Below, piece after piece: positions 7,847 to 17,673 of a stretch of 64,000 nt of DNA. The stretch is from a virus. A program made the translations under genes and the position numbers. The notes under the pieces are model-generated. The model was not told the origin of the DNA. It did no database searches and was given only the letters and a program-made list of their open reading frames with translations. Every line of letters starts with the position of its first letter. Position 1 is the first letter of the stretch. The stretch spans positions 85,095 to 149,094 of the IMG/VR virus record IMGVR_UViG_3300001460_000004. One strand, 5' to 3'.

Positions 7847-10800
7847 ATGGAACAAGAATTACAAGATCTTATTGACCAGTTGCGTGATATAGCGCCTAGT
7901 TTGCGTAATCTTAGCCAAACTACTGGATCAGCAACAGATCAAAGTGGAAACGACAAGCTAATCATGGCATTAGCAAAGTTGTCTACGAATATTGCTAGCA
8001 ACACAAAGAGTAACTCCCAAAAACAAAAAGATGTTGATAAATTTGTCAAAGAAGTTGACAAAGGAGCTGATGCAAGTGCTCGAGCTAGGAAAGCACGTGA
8101 AAAACTTACAGCTACACAAACTGCTGCAGATACAGCCGAGCGTGAGCGTATTCGTCGAGCAAGCCTAACAGCAGATGCAAAAGATAGAGAAGATCAAAAC
8201 AGACGCCGTCAACAACGTGCTGATGCAAACAGAGAAAAAGTTGCAGAACTTCGCAGTCAAAAACAAGTTAGAAATGGCGCTGCAGAACTAGCAGATGAAT
8301 ATCTACGTGGACTTAACGCTACTAGTATGTTCAATAATAAACTTGAAGATATGGCAGGCGAAAGTGTTGGTGCTCAACTAGCACTTAAAGGATTTGCTTC
8401 AGCAGGTACTATAGCACTTAAAGGGTTAGGTGATTTTGGCAAATCGCTAGGAAGTTTTGGAAATCAATTAGCTCAGGGCAATACTAGCTTTGAAACATTA
8501 AATCCTTTAATTGATAGTGTTGCTGGTGGATTAGCTGACCTTGCAGATGCAATTCCATTTGCAGGTGGTGCACTTAGTGCAAGTATTAAACTTGTTGCTG
8601 AAGGTAGTAAATTTGTCATTAACCAACTACAGCAAGCTAGTGATGCATTCAACAGTTTAGCTAATACCGGTGGGTTGTTAGACGATGGGATGACCGGTGT
8701 ATACAAAGGATTTCTTGAAAGTGGCATGCAATTAAATGCATACACTAAAGTTATCGAAAACAACAGTATGGCACTAGCTAGATTTGGCCTAACTGTTGGC
8801 GACGGGCGAGTTAAATTTGAACGTTTTTTAGGTCAAATAGTTGATAGTAGAGCCGGTGACGAATTACGTCGAATTGGATTTAACACTAATCAAATAGGCG
8901 AAACTGCGGCAGCATTTTTAACACAGCAAACTAGACTAGGGTTATCGCAACGAAAAACACAAGCACAGTTGACTCTACAGACAAGTGATTATGCTAAAGA
9001 GTTAGATCTGTTGAGTAAATTAACAGGTAAGCAACGTGAAGAAATAATATCACAACAAGATTCAGCACTAAGCGAAGGTAGATTCCGTGCTGCTACTGAT
9101 CAAATGATTGCTCGGGGTCAAGAAACTACTGCCAAAGCATTATTAGATTTCCAATCACAAGTTAATGCTATCAGCCCTGAATTAGGAGAAGCAGTTAGAG
9201 ATACTGCTAGTGGATTTATCAACAGCCAAGCGGCTATCAAAGGTTTTAACAGTAGTGGTGGTGCAATTGTAGGTATTGTTGATGCAGTTAAAACTGGGCA
9301 AATTTCAACCGGGCAAGCACTTGAGAGACTACAAGATGCCACACAAGGTGCAGAGGCTAGACAACGAGATTTTGCAAGTGCAGTAGGTGATGGACAAGAT
9401 GTTTTTGTAAAGTATGCTGAAATTAGTGACTTTAACCGAGCATTAGTTCAAGGCAGTAGTGTAAGAGCCCAGGTTGCCCAAGATGCTCAAACTGCAGGCA
9501 CAGACAATCTAACAAATAGCGTAGTTGAAGCTCAGCGTAATATGGAGCAGTTGGGACGACAGTTAAACAATTTTGGTTTCCAGGTAATGCCACAAGCTGC
9601 AAAAGCAGTTGGTATGTTTACAAGTGCATTAAATGAATTTGTAAATTATGTCAGTGAAGAACTTGAAATTGATTTACCTAATATTACAGCTCAATTAAAT
9701 GCACAAAACCTGCCTGGGCCAGGCGGCAGTGGCTCCAATGTTAGCCCTAGGCCCGAAGTTACTGCAACTGGTGGGCACACCAAAAGAAATCAAAGAATTG
9801 CACAACAATCATGGGATGCAAGATATGGGTCAAATTATAATCCTGATGGAACACCCAAAAATCCAGTTACAATTCCAGTATCTCCGGAAGATGTACCAAG
9901 TCGGCCAGGCACCCAACAAGCACCAGTTGTGCCTCTTGAGCAAGATCAACCAAATGCAGGTCCTGCTCCTACATCAACTGCACCAGCAACTGCACCCGGG
10001 CCAAATACTAACAATGTTGTTCCTCGTCCAACAGCCAGTGGTCATAGTGGTAGAAATGCAAAACGTAAGTGGGATGATCAGTACGGAAAGACACATAATC
10101 CAGACGGATCACTTAAAGCACAACCTGCACCAGTAGTACCTCCTAGCGATCAAAGTAGTGCTGTTGTACCACCTGCACCACCTGCACCAAGTGCTGTTAC
10201 TCAAAATGTTCCACCAAGACCAGCTGCTGGATCACTTAGTGAAACTGCCGGCATGCCCGCAAGCGATGGGTCAACAGATCAAAATCTTACACAACTAGCC
10301 TCAGCATTTTCAAATGCTGGGTTTGAAAATCAAATGATTACTGCAAGTCTTGCAAATGTAATGAAAGAGAGTGGCGGACAACCTGTTCAAGAAGGTATGA
10401 GTTATAGTAGTGTTGACCGTATTAGATCAGTATTTGGTGGTAATAAAACTGCTGCTGGCGGTCGAGTTAGAGATCTTCCTGATGCAGAATTAGCAAAGTT
10501 AGTTCGAAATCCCAAAGCACTTGGCGACTTTATGTACGGTCATAAAATGGGCAACGAAGGACAAGGATTTGACTATAGAGGTAGGGGTTATATTCAACTA
10601 ACTGGTAAAAATAATTATGCATCTGCAAGTGACGCTATTTTTGGCGATGATCGAATGGTAAAAAATCCTGATCTTGCAGCACAACCTGATGTTGCTGCAC
10701 AAGTTGCGGCCTGGTTTATGAAAACAAATGCTCCGGCTATTGCTTCACAAATGGGAATCGATGCTGGCGGTGCAATGTCACAAGATCAAGCAAACTTACT

Positions 10801-11353
10801 TGCAACAAGTACAATAGCCGGTCGAAAATTAACACCAGGAAAAAGTTTTGCTGGCACAGAAGGATTGAACAAAGTAGGATCATTAGCAGGCTCGATGGCA
10901 AGTTTCTTACCACAAGCTCAAAATGGTGGAGTAGTAAAAGGCCCAATGAGTGGATATGCAGTAAACATGCATGGCGACGAAGCAGTTGTTCCACTTCCTG
11001 GTGGGAAAAAGATTCCAGTAAATATTAACAATAGTTTTGGACAAACAGGTAATAATATCACAGAGAATTCAGCTTTTCCTGATTTTGCTGGATTAATTGA
11101 AAACACCGCAGTATTGTCTGATGTTCAAAGTAGTTTGGCTTCAATGGTTGAAGAGTTAAAAGCCAATAGTGAAACACAAAATTCAGAACTGCAATCTGCA
11201 ATTAGTAATATGACCAACAAACTTAGTGACGCAATTGCATCAAATACAACAACTACTGATCCAGAAATGATAAGTGCATTAAGAGAAATAGCAGATTTAA
11301 CTAGAAGTAATAACAGTACAGCTAAACAAGCTGTTGCTGTGGCAGCAGCATAA
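7847..11353 (+). CDS. tape-measure-like tail protein with GH19 glycosidase domain
   Basis: This is a 1168-residue virion protein. Residues about 1-200 are charged and helical; about 200-600 are Ala/Gly/Gln-rich with hydrophobic stretches typical of tape measures. About 625-800 is a Pro-rich linker holding two copies of a WDxxYGxxxNPDGxxK motif. About 806-1000 is a GH19 chitinase/endolysin-like domain (KESGG near 842, GFDYRGRGYIQLTG near 907). Near 1039-1058 is MHGDEAVVPLPGG, a motif common at tape-measure C-termini. It probably sets tail length and locally cuts peptidoglycan during DNA entry. No strong ribosome binding site precedes the ATG. It could be a large hub lysozyme fusion rather than the true gp29 equivalent. 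Confidence 0.75.
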   Translation: MEQELQDLIDQLRDIAPSLRNLSQTTGSATDQSGNDKLIMALAKLSTNIASNTKSNSQKQKDVDKFVKEVDKGADASARARKAREKLTATQTAADTAERERIRRASLTADAKDREDQNRRRQQRADANREKVAELRSQKQVRNGAAELADEYLRGLNATSMFNNKLEDMAGESVGAQLALKGFASAGTIALKGLGDFGKSLGSFGNQLAQGNTSFETLNPLIDSVAGGLADLADAIPFAGGALSASIKLVAEGSKFVINQLQQASDAFNSLANTGGLLDDGMTGVYKGFLESGMQLNAYTKVIENNSMALARFGLTVGDGRVKFERFLGQIVDSRAGDELRRIGFNTNQIGETAAAFLTQQTRLGLSQRKTQAQLTLQTSDYAKELDLLSKLTGKQREEIISQQDSALSEGRFRAATDQMIARGQETTAKALLDFQSQVNAISPELGEAVRDTASGFINSQAAIKGFNSSGGAIVGIVDAVKTGQISTGQALERLQDATQGAEARQRDFASAVGDGQDVFVKYAEISDFNRALVQGSSVRAQVAQDAQTAGTDNLTNSVVEAQRNMEQLGRQLNNFGFQVMPQAAKAVGMFTSALNEFVNYVSEELEIDLPNITAQLNAQNLPGPGGSGSNVSPRPEVTATGGHTKRNQRIAQQSWDARYGSNYNPDGTPKNPVTIPVSPEDVPSRPGTQQAPVVPLEQDQPNAGPAPTSTAPATAPGPNTNNVVPRPTASGHSGRNAKRKWDDQYGKTHNPDGSLKAQPAPVVPPSDQSSAVVPPAPPAPSAVTQNVPPRPAAGSLSETAGMPASDGSTDQNLTQLASAFSNAGFENQMITASLANVMKESGGQPVQEGMSYSSVDRIRSVFGGNKTAAGGRVRDLPDAELAKLVRNPKALGDFMYGHKMGNEGQGFDYRGRGYIQLTGKNNYASASDAIFGDDRMVKNPDLAAQPDVAAQVAAWFMKTNAPAIASQMGIDAGGAMSQDQANLLATSTIAGRKLTPGKSFAGTEGLNKVGSLAGSMASFLPQAQNGGVVKGPMSGYAVNMHGDEAVVPLPGGKKIPVNINNSFGQTGNNITENSAFPDFAGLIENTAVLSDVQSSLASMVEELKANSETQNSELQSAISNMTNKLSDAIASNTTTTDPEMISALREIADLTRSNNSTAKQAVAVAAA

Positions 11354-11358
11354 AGTGC

Positions 11359-11388
11359 TTGACAAGCAAATTGGTAGTGTGTTATAAT
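11359..11388 (+). promoter_or_regulatory. sigma-70-type promoter before gp20
   Basis: TTGACA (11359-11364) and TATAAT (11383-11388) are both perfect consensus hexamers with 18-nt spacing, directly after the tape-measure stop codon. It would drive the head cassette. Confidence 0.7.
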
Positions 11389-11426
11389 TAAGCATTAGCA
11401 GTCAATTAACCATAAGTAGTATTAAC

Positions 11427-13190
11427 ATGGCATGGAAAAAATATTTTAAAGTCGTTAACAACGACGGGCAATTAAGCCCAGTTAGTGGTCAAGGAGAAAA
11501 CGGTCTTCCTGGTTATAATCGCCAGTGGGGAGGCAATGACACGTCAGGCTCTCATGCCGAAGTAGTTTATCGTAACTATGCTAGTAGACTACCTGAAGTT
11601 TATACAGGACACCCAAATCGTATTGAAAGATACAATCAATACGAACAAATGGATAGCGATAGTGAAATTAATGGTTGCTTAGACATCCTTAGCGAATTTA
11701 GTACTCAAGACGACAAAAGTGTTGGTAGCATATTTCAAATTAACTATAATGAAGATCCAACAAATAACGAAGTTGAATTAATTAAAAACAATCTAAGACA
11801 ATGGATTAAATTAAACGAGTTAGATCAACGTATATTTAAAATCTTTAGAAACACTATCAAATATGGCGATCAAGTGTTTATTCGAGATCCAGAAACATTT
11901 AAATTATTTTGGGTTGACATGACCAAAGTACGCAGAGTAATTGTAAACGAAAGTGAAGGCAAACGTCCAGAGCAATATATTGTAAAAGATATTAATCCTA
12001 ACTTTGAAAATCTAAGTATTGCTGCCAAAACAACAACTGATTATAACGCTAATACCCCTGCATCTGGTGGCTCTGGTGGAATGGATTATAATCTTCCTGG
12101 ACAAGTTGGCGGTGGTGGAGTTAGTGGACAAAGCCGATTTAGTGCTGCAATGAACGAAGCAGTTATTGATGCTAAACACATAGTACATTTAAGTTTAACT
12201 GAAGGTTTAGATTATTTTTGGCCATTTGGACAAAGTGTTCTTGAAACTATATTTAAAGTATTCAAACAAAAAGAACTGCTTGAAGATGCAGTTTTAATTT
12301 ACCGAGTTAGTCGTGCACCAGAGAGACGAGTATTTAAAATTGATGTAGGCAATATGCCGAGTCATATGGCTATGCAATTTGTTGAACGTGTTAAAAATGA
12401 AGTGCACCAGAGACGCATACCTAGTAATACAGGTGGAAGTAACGGCGGTCAAAACATAATGGATAGCAGTTATAATCCATTATCTATTAATGAAGATTAT
12501 TTCTTTCCTCAAACTGCTGACGGCAGAGGAAGTGATGTAACAGTTCTTCCTGGCGGTGCTAATCTTGGTGAAATTGATGATTTAAAATATTTTAATAACA
12601 AAATGATACGAGCCTTAAGAGTCCCAAGCAGCTATTTGCCTACCGGTGCTGATGACAGTGAAAGAACAATACAAGATGGGCGTGTGGGTACTGCACTTAT
12701 ACAAGAATATCGTTTTAATCAATATTGCGAAAGATTACAACGTCTTATTATTAAACAATTAAATGAAGAATTTAAAATGTTTATGCGTTGGAGAGGATTT
12801 AATATTGATGCTGGATTATTTGATATTAAATTTAATCCTCCACAAAACTTTGCAAGTTATCGTGAAAGTGAATTAGACCAAACTCGAGTTGGTGTTTATA
12901 ATCAAATGGAAGCTGTGCCATATATGAGTAAGCGTTTTCTAATGAAACGCTACCTTGGTTTAACTGAAGACGAAATTCGTGAAAACGAAATGCTTTGGCA
13001 AGAAGAAAAAGGTGAAGCTGAAAGCACTGATGTAAATGGTTCTGATTTAAGAAGTGTTGGTGTAACACCTGCTAACTTACAGTCTGATATAGAAACTGGA
13101 GATGAGCTTGGGTCACTCGATGCCCCTGAAAGTGAGGAAGGAGGCGGAGAGGATATTGATGTAGACGTTACTACTGAGCCTCCTGCATAA
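11427..13190 (+). CDS. 20: gp20 portal vertex protein
   Basis: The 587-residue protein matches the T4 portal in order and key stretches: EQMDSDSEINGCLDILSEF near residue 72, the QVFIRDPETF and YIVKDINP segments, and the LRVPSSYLPTG-type stretch with DDSERTIQDGR. Twelve copies form the ring through which gp16/gp17 pump DNA and to which the neck attaches. The acidic C-terminal tail (SEEGGGEDIDVDV) is typical of marine relatives. A strong sigma-70 promoter lies upstream. Its stop codon overlaps an ATAAATA late promoter for the following genes. Confidence 0.97.
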   Translation: MAWKKYFKVVNNDGQLSPVSGQGENGLPGYNRQWGGNDTSGSHAEVVYRNYASRLPEVYTGHPNRIERYNQYEQMDSDSEINGCLDILSEFSTQDDKSVGSIFQINYNEDPTNNEVELIKNNLRQWIKLNELDQRIFKIFRNTIKYGDQVFIRDPETFKLFWVDMTKVRRVIVNESEGKRPEQYIVKDINPNFENLSIAAKTTTDYNANTPASGGSGGMDYNLPGQVGGGGVSGQSRFSAAMNEAVIDAKHIVHLSLTEGLDYFWPFGQSVLETIFKVFKQKELLEDAVLIYRVSRAPERRVFKIDVGNMPSHMAMQFVERVKNEVHQRRIPSNTGGSNGGQNIMDSSYNPLSINEDYFFPQTADGRGSDVTVLPGGANLGEIDDLKYFNNKMIRALRVPSSYLPTGADDSERTIQDGRVGTALIQEYRFNQYCERLQRLIIKQLNEEFKMFMRWRGFNIDAGLFDIKFNPPQNFASYRESELDQTRVGVYNQMEAVPYMSKRFLMKRYLGLTEDEIRENEMLWQEEKGEAESTDVNGSDLRSVGVTPANLQSDIETGDELGSLDAPESEEGGGEDIDVDVTTEPPA

Positions 13191-13193
13191 ATA
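13187..13193 (+). promoter_or_regulatory. late promoter core overlapping the gp20 stop
   Basis: ATAAATA within GCATAAATAAC spans the gp20 stop codon, 6 nt before the next ATG. This is a T4-late core with a non-consensus first base. The distance to that ATG is short, so it may mainly serve the prohead core gene at 13568. Confidence 0.45.
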
Positions 13194-13198
13194 ACAAT

Positions 13199-13429
13199 AT
13201 GATTTTAAACGAACTCTTTAACCAAAAGACCAACGAAGAAATGCCTGAGCAATATCAAGATGTTGCTGCAGATAATACTCAGCCAGCTATAGGCGAATTG
13301 CGTAAAACTAAGTTAACACTAAAACATATCAATAAATTAAGAAATTTAAGTGATATTAGAAGAATTGAATTTCAAGAACGTCAACAACTAGTTCAGAAGC
13401 AATATGGCACCGCTGCCGCTGAAGTCTAA
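13199..13429 (+). CDS. small conserved protein after portal, possible prohead core component
   Basis: A 76-residue protein with a C-terminal basic helical stretch LRKTKLTLKHINKLRNLSD followed by charged residues. Small genes with this Lys/Arg-Leu-Thr-Leu-x-x-Ile-Asn-x-Leu pattern commonly follow gp20 in marine T4-like phages, at the place where T4 has 67 and 68. I infer a prohead-core or portal-associated role from position; the sequence itself does not identify a T4 homologue. A 138-nt AT-rich gap with a weak hairpin (13441-13460) separates it from the next gene. Confidence 0.6.
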   Translation: MILNELFNQKTNEEMPEQYQDVAADNTQPAIGELRKTKLTLKHINKLRNLSDIRRIEFQERQQLVQKQYGTAAAEV

Positions 13430-13567
13430 AAATTTTCCCTAAAAAATAAATTATTTTTAAAAAAATATCAAATAATGGAAAAAACACCATTAAATGCTAT
13501 TAATATACCTGTATTTACTGATTAGGTGTAAATATCAAACACGAGCCTATTACTGGAGGAATTTAGA

Positions 13568-14644
13568 ATGATAGATAAATTTGAACAACTTATTGAATAT
13601 GTTGTTAACGATGAAGAGGACAAAGCAAAAGAGCTATTCCACGAAATCGTAATTGAGAAAAGTCGAACCATTTATGAAGATATCATGAGTGAGGAAGAAC
13701 TAAGTGAAGACGATCTTGATGAAGCCAAAAAGCAAGGCTATGATGACGAAGAAGATGAGTCATTGGGTATGCGGACTGGTAAAGAGTCAGGTAAAAAACA
13801 ATCCATGAAAGCACGGAGAGATGACTCTTACGGCAAGTTTGGTAAAAGAGACAAAGAAGATCGTAAAATTTCAAAAGAAAGTGTTGATGAAGCACAAGGC
13901 TATGATGACGAAGAAGATGAGTCATTAGGCATGCGAACTGGTAAAGAGTCAGGTAAAAAACAATCTATGAAAGCACGTAGAGATGATTCATATGGCAAGT
14001 TCGGCAAACGTGACGAAGAGCATCGTGAAATTTCAAAAGAAGGTGTTGATGAAGCCATTGAAGAAGAACTAGGCGGAGATGCTGCAGCAGATCTTATTGA
14101 TGACATCGAGGTAGAAGAGCAAGGACTTGCTTATGAAGCCGAAGAAGAAATTGATATCGATATTGATGATGAAGGCGAAGAAGAATTAGAAGACCGTGTA
14201 GTTGACTTAGAAGATAAACTAGACGAACTAATGGCTGAATTCGAAGCAATGATGGACGAGCCAGAAGACGAAGTTGAAGTTGACGACATTGAAATCAACG
14301 TAAATGACGATGACGATGACGTAGATGTTGAAGTTGACGACGAAGAGTTTGAAACCGAAGGCTATGAAGCATTTAACGAAAATGTTGATTTAGTAGCTGC
14401 ACCAAAGCCAGATCTCAAAGAACCAGCAGGAACAAATACTAAAAGCCCAAACGCCGCTAACTCAGGCGCAAAAGGTGCTGCTGCTCACCCAGTAGATTTT
14501 GATGATGGTAACTCAGGCAAAGAAGGTCGACCAACACCAAAGTATGGTGACATGCAAGGTACAACTAAACCAGATGTAAAACCAGCAACTAAACCAGACT
14601 TGGCTCAAGCATCAGGTGTTAACACTAAAAGTGTTATTGACTAA
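13568..14644 (+). CDS. 67: prohead core protein, gp67-like, with acidic repeats
   Basis: The first 40 residues (FEQLIEYVVNDEEDKAKELF, then a helix ending IVIEKSRTIYEDIM) resemble T4 gp67, an internal prohead core peptide cut by gp21. The protein is far longer, 358 residues against about 80 in T4. Residues 57-110 and 111-164 are a tandem 54-residue duplication, and about 170-260 is extremely acidic (runs of Asp/Glu). The C-terminus repeats PKPDLKEPAGTNTKSP-like sequence. GGAGGA precedes the ATG. It lies between the small portal-adjacent gene and gp21, exactly the T4 position, so a scaffold or internal-protein role is likely. Confidence 0.65.
   Translation: MIDKFEQLIEYVVNDEEDKAKELFHEIVIEKSRTIYEDIMSEEELSEDDLDEAKKQGYDDEEDESLGMRTGKESGKKQSMKARRDDSYGKFGKRDKEDRKISKESVDEAQGYDDEEDESLGMRTGKESGKKQSMKARRDDSYGKFGKRDEEHREISKEGVDEAIEEELGGDAAADLIDDIEVEEQGLAYEAEEEIDIDIDDEGEEELEDRVVDLEDKLDELMAEFEAMMDEPEDEVEVDDIEINVNDDDDDVDVEVDDEEFETEGYEAFNENVDLVAAPKPDLKEPAGTNTKSPNAANSGAKGAAAHPVDFDDGNSGKEGRPTPKYGDMQGTTKPDVKPATKPDLAQASGVNTKSVID
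13736..14059 (+). repeat. tandem 162-bp in-frame duplication
   Basis: The 162-bp unit at 13736-13897 is repeated at 13898-14059 with few changes, duplicating 54 residues that begin GYDDEEDESLGMRTGKES. Perfect 3-base periodicity keeps the frame. The copies differ mostly at synonymous sites and near their ends (KEDRK versus EEHRE), so the duplication is not brand new. Confidence 0.95.
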
Positions 14645-14656
14645 GGATAATCCAGA

Positions 14657-15295
14657 ATGGCTCAACCACAACTCTATCTAAAAGAGAATTTAACGTTTGA
14701 TGCAGCAAATATAATAATTGAAGCTGCATCAGACGGTGGTAAAGATCTCTATATGAAGGGTATCTGCATTCAAGGTGGGGTTAAAAACGCTAATGAGCGT
14801 GTTTATCCAGTTACTGAAATTGAAAATGCTGTAACTACACTAAACGAACAAATTAGTGCAGGAAATAGTGTTCTCGGTGAAGTGGATCACCCTGATGATT
14901 TAAAAGTTAATTTGGATCGAGTCAGTCACATGATTGAAGGCATGTGGATGGACGGTCCAAACGGTTACGGTAAAATGAAAATTTTACCCACACCAATGGG
15001 AACACTAGTTAAAACAATGCTTGAAAGCGGAGTTAAACTAGGTGTTTCTAGCCGAGGTAGCGGAAACGTTGACCCTGGCAATGGTCACGTCAGTGATTTT
15101 GAAATAGTCACTGTAGACATTGTTGCCCAACCCAGTGCACCAAATGCATATCCTAAAGCAATTTATGAAGGACTTATGAATATGACCGGTGGTCAAAGAC
15201 TTTTAAAAATTGCCGAAGATGCTGGAAAAGGCAGTAAAGTAGAGAAGCATTTGCGAGACGGAATCACTCGTCTCATAAATGATCTCAAAATTTAA
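14657..15295 (+). CDS. 21: gp21 prohead core protease
   Basis: The 212-residue protein is the T4-type prohead protease (assemblin-like serine protease fold). Catalytic residues are visible as His78 in GEVDHP and Ser131 or Ser132 in LGVSSRG, with Asp154 in a following strand as a possible third member. It matures head proteins by cutting after Glu in L/I-x-E sites and then degrades the core. It sits between the core protein and gp22 in the standard order, and its end overlaps the longest possible frame of gp22, although the likely gp22 start is after the stop. Confidence 0.95.
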   Translation: MAQPQLYLKENLTFDAANIIIEAASDGGKDLYMKGICIQGGVKNANERVYPVTEIENAVTTLNEQISAGNSVLGEVDHPDDLKVNLDRVSHMIEGMWMDGPNGYGKMKILPTPMGTLVKTMLESGVKLGVSSRGSGNVDPGNGHVSDFEIVTVDIVAQPSAPNAYPKAIYEGLMNMTGGQRLLKIAEDAGKGSKVEKHLRDGITRLINDLKI

Positions 15296-15305
15296 GGAGA
15301 AGCAC

Positions 15306-16409
15306 ATGTTAGATGCTATTAACTCTTTGCTCGAGTCTGATGTGATAACAGACGAAACTCGGGAAGCAATCTCAGAAGCATGGGATGCTAAGTTAAACGA
15401 GGCAAAAGAGCAAGTTAGAAGTGAAATTCGTGAAGAGTTCGCTCAAAAATACGAACACGATAAAACAAACATGGTGGAAGCTCTTGACAAAATGATTACT
15501 GATAATCTCTCAGAAGAAATCGTCAGCTTGCAAGAAGAAAAAACTGCACTAGCTGAAGATCGAGTTAAGTTTCAAACTAAAATGAAAGAATCAAGCACTA
15601 AGTTTAATGATTTCATGGTTAGTAAACTTGCTGAAGAAATTGGTGAACTACGAAAAGATAGGCAGACACACAACAATGGATTCAAAAAATTAGAAAAATT
15701 TGTTGTAAAAGCCCTTAGTGAAGAAATTAATGAATTTGCACAAGACAAGCAAGACGTAGTAAAAACTAAAATACGTTTAGTGCGTGAAGCAAAAGGCAAA
15801 CTTACTAATCTTAAAAATAAGTTTGTCACTGAATCAGCTAAGAAGCTCACTGCATCTGTTTCATCTCATTTGAAAACAGAACTATCGCAACTCCATGAAG
15901 ATATTCGAGTTGCTCGTGAAAATAGCTTTGGTCGCAAAATATTTGAAGCATATGCTAGTGAATATGGCGCTACACATTTAAACACCAATGCAGAGATTCG
16001 CGAATTAAATCGAGTTGTTGAAAACAAAAATCAGCAACTAAGTCAAGCCACTAAGGTTGTGCGTAAAGCAAAAGCTATCGCAGAATCAAAAGGACAAGAA
16101 GTCAAGATGATTAAAGAAAGCAATCTAAGATCATCAACATTACAAGAATTACTTGGACCGCTAAATGCCGAAAAGCGTTCTATAATGAAAGACTTATTGG
16201 AAAGCGTACAGACATCTCGTCTCAAAAACGCTTACGAGAAATATCTCCCTGCTGTACTCGCAGAAGGAAAACGCTCCGTTGGACGTTCTACTCTTTCTGA
16301 AGGTTTAGTTGAAGTAACTGGAGATAAAAAATCTACACCAGCGCCAAAAATTAATGAAGATTCAAATAATGATAATGTAATCGACATTAAGCGTTTAGCT
16401 GGTATTTAA
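15306..16409 (+). CDS. 22: gp22 prohead scaffold protein
   Basis: I choose the ATG at 15306 because AAGGAGAA lies just upstream; an in-frame ATG at 15279 inside gp21 has no such site. The 367-residue protein is almost entirely charged alpha-helix and coiled coil, as expected for the major T4 scaffolding core around which gp23 assembles and which gp21 later degrades. It ends in NVIDIKRLAGI, a short tail whose RLAG motif recurs in other virion-associated proteins of this window. Order 21-22-23 is conserved. Confidence 0.92.
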   Translation: MLDAINSLLESDVITDETREAISEAWDAKLNEAKEQVRSEIREEFAQKYEHDKTNMVEALDKMITDNLSEEIVSLQEEKTALAEDRVKFQTKMKESSTKFNDFMVSKLAEEIGELRKDRQTHNNGFKKLEKFVVKALSEEINEFAQDKQDVVKTKIRLVREAKGKLTNLKNKFVTESAKKLTASVSSHLKTELSQLHEDIRVARENSFGRKIFEAYASEYGATHLNTNAEIRELNRVVENKNQQLSQATKVVRKAKAIAESKGQEVKMIKESNLRSSTLQELLGPLNAEKRSIMKDLLESVQTSRLKNAYEKYLPAVLAEGKRSVGRSTLSEGLVEVTGDKKSTPAPKINEDSNNDNVIDIKRLAGI

Positions 16410-16428
16410 TATATTAAAGGAGACAGAA

Positions 16429-17628
16429 ATGTCACAAGATTTACTAGAAGGTCGTTGGGGCGAGACCAAAGAAGCATTGCTCGAAGGATTGCAAGGTCCA
16501 CGCCGCAATACTATGCAAGTTATTCTCGAGAATACAAAGCGTCACCTCAAAGAGAACGCTACAGCTGGTGCAACTGCATCGGGTAACATTGCTACACTAA
16601 ACCGTGTAATTCTACCAGTTATTCGACGTGTTATGCCAACTGTTATTGCTAACGAAATTGTTGGTGTTCAGCCAATGACTGGCCCAGTTGGTCAGATTCA
16701 CACATTGCGTGTGCGTTATGCAACTACAATGGCAGATTCAAGTGCAGCGGCAACATCAACTACTGCTGGAGACGAAGCACTTAGCCCATTTAAAATTGCT
16801 ACAGCTTACTCAGCTGGTACAGGTGCCACACAGTCAGCAGCTCAAGGGTATGCTGGTGCAACTACTTCACTTCTTGAAGGTAATGGCGGACGTAACATTA
16901 GTGTGCAAATCCTCAAGCAAGCAGTTGAAGCTCGTACACGTAAGTTGCAAGCTCGCTGGACATTTGAGGCAGCACAAGATGCCCAAGCAATGCACGGCAT
17001 TGATGTAGAAGCAGAAATCATGGCAGCACTTGCTCAAGAGATTACTGCTGAAATTGATCAAGAGATTCTACTTTCTCTTCGTTCACTAGCTCAAACTGAG
17101 TTTACATACAACCAAGCTACAGTATCAGGTTCTGCTACATTTGTTGGTGACGAGCATGCTGCTTTAGCTGTTCTAATCAACCGTGTTGCAAACTTGATTG
17201 CACAGCGTACACGGCGCGGTGCAGGTAACTGGGCTGTTGTATCACCAGCATCACTAACAGTTCTACAAAGTGCTACAACTTCAGCATTTGCACGTACAAC
17301 TGAAGGTACATTTGAAGCACCAACAAACACTAAGTTTGTAGGTACATTAAATGGCGCAATGCGTGTATTTGTTGATTCATATGCATCAGATAGTACTCCA
17401 GTACTAGTTGGTTATAAAGGTTCTAGTGAAGCAGACGCAGCAGCGTTTTACTGCCCATACATCCCGTTGATGTCAAGTGGAACAGTACTAGATCCATCAA
17501 CATTCGAGCCAGTAGTTAGCTTTATGACTCGCTACGGTTATATCGAATTGTCAAACACAGCGTCATCATTTGGTAACGCTGGTGACTACGTTGGTGAGAT
17601 TGCTGTAAGCAACTTGAGCTTCTCGTAA
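16429..17628 (+). CDS. 23: gp23 major capsid protein
   Basis: The 399-residue protein has the HK97 fold hallmarks of T4-like gp23: ATLNRVILPVIRRVMP near residue 55 (the start of mature gp23 in relatives), GPVGQIHTLRVRY near 87, an EAEIMAALAQEITAEID helix and a C-terminal FMTRYGYIELSN. It is shorter than T4 gp23 (521 residues), mainly through a reduced insertion region. A gp21 cleavage site of L-x-E type could be LKE followed by NA near residue 36-38. AAAGGAGACAG supplies the ribosome binding site, and a strong terminator follows. Confidence 0.97.
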   Translation: MSQDLLEGRWGETKEALLEGLQGPRRNTMQVILENTKRHLKENATAGATASGNIATLNRVILPVIRRVMPTVIANEIVGVQPMTGPVGQIHTLRVRYATTMADSSAAATSTTAGDEALSPFKIATAYSAGTGATQSAAQGYAGATTSLLEGNGGRNISVQILKQAVEARTRKLQARWTFEAAQDAQAMHGIDVEAEIMAALAQEITAEIDQEILLSLRSLAQTEFTYNQATVSGSATFVGDEHAALAVLINRVANLIAQRTRRGAGNWAVVSPASLTVLQSATTSAFARTTEGTFEAPTNTKFVGTLNGAMRVFVDSYASDSTPVLVGYKGSSEADAAAFYCPYIPLMSSGTVLDPSTFEPVVSFMTRYGYIELSNTASSFGNAGDYVGEIAVSNLSFS

Positions 17629-17648
17629 GCACAACGTTTTATAATACT

Positions 17649-17673
17649 AAAAAGGGGCTACGGCCCCTTTTTT
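17649..17673 (+). terminator. rho-independent terminator after gp23
   Basis: AAAAA, then GGGGC-TACG-GCCCC, then TTTTTT: a 5-bp all-GC stem with tetraloop, extended by A-T pairs. It ends the head transcript 20 nt after the gp23 stop codon. Confidence 0.92.
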
